DNA from: Bog-473 sp963840245
GTDB lineage: Bacteria; Actinomycetota; Acidimicrobiia; Acidimicrobiales; RAAP-2
NCBI GenBank assembly: GCA_963840245.1
Contig: CAWIYI010000026.1
Location: forward strand, 21,336-85,335
Direction of reading: 5' to 3'
Length of the DNA: 64,000 nucleotides
A program made the translations under genes and the position numbers. Position 1 is the first letter of the stretch; each line of letters begins with the position of its first letter. The notes beneath the pieces were generated by a model. The model was not told where the DNA came from, did not search any database, and saw nothing but the letters and a program-made list of their open reading frames with translations. Of the stretch, positions 63,257 to 64,000 are shown piece by piece.

Positions 63257-64000
63257 CATTCTTGTTACCACCGACCAATCGGCCGGGGGCCAGGACATTT
63301 CTGCCTGGCTCTGCATGTCGCCATGCAGATCGGACCATATCTTCACGCTCGCAGATCAGCGAGGGTGCTTGGCATATGGTCTCTGAGGATTCTGGATTCT
63401 GAGCTCCGGTGAAGCCGTCGGTACCGACCACCACCGTTCATCTGAAGAGCTCGAGCGGCGAGCCGTTCGAAGCCTTCAGCCACAAGATGCTCGCCTCCTG
63501 CCATCGCTCTCACGATTTCGGCGAAGGTGACGAACTCCTCTTGTTTGCAGCTCAGTAACGGGTTTCGTTCGAAGAAGGGAATCACTCTTTCGAGCAGATC
63601 CTGCCGTCGACGGACGACCATCACAAACGTGTGGTCGTCCGAGTGTCGATGGTTCTCACGGAGTGATCCGCAACCCAGGAGCTCCCGGGCCAGGTCCAAG
63701 ACCTTGACTCGAGATACATCCTGGCTAATCCGAAACTCCGGTACGAGTTGCCATCCGCATCTCGTACAGGCGTTCCTTTGGATCGCCACGTGAAAGCATC
63801 CTTCTCCGTCTACAAAACCCGCTATGTACGACTCCAGTCTTTCCTGCTGATTGACCGCACCTGTCGCATTGTCACTGCCCTCTTTGTCCATGACCGCATC
63901 GTACGAAGCGGATGTCTCACGACCTCTAGAGAGCGAGTAGCGCAGGATTCATACGGCGTTTCCAGCAAATAGCCAAGTTTATAGACAGCGCGTATGTCCA
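63257..64000 (-). other. Group I intron in 23S rRNA (5' end outside window)
   Basis: A self-splicing ribozyme by all visible marks. The 3' end is G (base 63257), as required, followed by exon UCGGUCC. The core can be paired: P3 CUUGGC (63977-63972) with GCCAAG (63373-63368); P7 GACCAUAU (63381-63374) with AUAUGGUC (63340-63333), inside typical R (CAGAGACCAUAU) and S (AAGAUAUGGUCC) elements; P8 CUCGC/GCGAG; P9 CUGCAUG-GCGA-CAUGCAG with a GNRA loop; and P9.1 and P9.2 hairpins. P and Q elements (63969-63959, 63949-63938) give P4 with one U-U mismatch. P1 and P2 are beyond 64000. Length in the window is 744 bases. Confidence 0.9.
63343..63891 (-). CDS. LAGLIDADG homing endonuclease encoded in the intron
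   Basis: The product has 182 residues. One LAGLIDADG motif is present (residues 22-33, YIAGFVDGEGCF; the catalytic acid is Glu30), so it should work as a homodimer like I-CreI. KVLDLARELLGCGSLRENHRHSDDHTFVMVVRRRQDLLERVIPFFERNPLLSCKQEEF is the usual continuation (saddle strands and the GxGS and PLL.SKK-like blocks). It would cut intron-less 23S genes and promote homing. No ribosome-binding site is evident. The last codons overlap P7, P3 and P8 of the ribozyme, with the stop just before P7 3'. Base composition is less GC-rich than the neighbours. Confidence 0.93.
   Translation of the reverse strand: MDKEGSDNATGAVNQQERLESYIAGFVDGEGCFHVAIQRNACTRCGWQLVPEFRISQDVSRVKVLDLARELLGCGSLRENHRHSDDHTFVMVVRRRQDLLERVIPFFERNPLLSCKQEEFVTFAEIVRAMAGGEHLVAEGFERLAARALQMNGGGRYRRLHRSSESRILRDHMPSTLADLRA

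Noticed and set aside
63905..63930. GTCGTGAGACA before the endonuclease gene as the real 5' exon junction
   Set aside because: The bases further upstream do not match 23S rRNA, and the P3, P and Q elements of the ribozyme lie there, so this segment is inside the intron.
1..64000. CRISPR arrays, insertion sequences, phage genes or an origin of replication
   Set aside because: No regularly spaced repeats, transposase or integrase motifs, or DnaA-box clusters were seen; the only mobile element recognised is the 23S intron.

Overview
The window is about 64 kb of high-GC DNA carrying a Pup-proteasome locus, many GTG starts and dense 4-base gene overlaps. These features indicate an actinobacterium. 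The neighbourhoods (proteasome-Tat-HelY; gcvH-garA-MerR-bifunctional nuclease) resemble mycobacterial ones but are rearranged, and KorAB, a zinc-ribbon GarA and a ThyX-like tandem protein would fit a deep-branching class such as Acidimicrobiia. That placement is an inference.

Layout. (1) 1-7.8 kb, plus strand: dop (5' end cut off), pup, prcB, prcA, pafA, then tatB, tatC and the helicase helY, followed by a ThyX-like protein. (2) 9.8-15.9 kb: a DUF4193 zinc-ribbon protein, small conserved proteins, an HtrA protease, pyrophosphatase and a VOC protein. (3) 15.9-22.0 kb, minus strand: a tight MacAB-like export operon with two adaptors, an ATPase, a permease and a secreted low-complexity protein. 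(4) 22.3-26.9 kb: a HelD-like helicase behind a promoter plus intrinsic-terminator leader, an SDR, and a fluoride riboswitch ahead of twin crcB genes. (5) 27.0-29.6 kb: three accessory enzymes. (6) 29.6-34.8 kb: gcvP behind a tandem glycine riboswitch, gcvT, and a MerR regulator. (7) 34.9-38.7 kb: an iron(III) ABC transporter with a double DtxR-type box. (8) 38.7-46.2 kb: thiG/thiD, a GT87-like membrane protein, a prolyl oligopeptidase, an AcuI-type reductase and a lipoprotein. (9) 46.2-52.0 kb: bifunctional nuclease, FtsR-like MerR, GarA-like FHA protein, gcvH, a nucleotidyltransferase/phosphomannomutase-like fusion and a PgsA-like enzyme. (10) 52.0-62.6 kb: DUF1015, SRPBCC, korBA, class I aldolase, an L,D-transpeptidase, a TPR protein and LtrA. 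(11) 62.7-64 kb, minus strand: rrn terminator, 5S rRNA and the 3' end of 23S rRNA.

The most unusual item is at the right edge. The 23S rRNA gene is interrupted by a group I intron carrying a LAGLIDADG homing endonuclease gene. P3, P7, P8 and P9 helices can be paired by eye, and the intron sits inside the universally conserved GACAGUUCGGUCC peptidyl-transferase segment (about E. coli 2604/2605). The endonuclease reading frame runs through half of the ribozyme core, and the intron contains an 11-nt copy of the exon sequence next to its own insertion site.

At least eleven genes contain reading-frame breaks, mostly single-base gains or losses in G/C runs. Most of these genes are otherwise intact, so these look more like sequence errors than decay. 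They are annotated as one gene each with the approximate break position.
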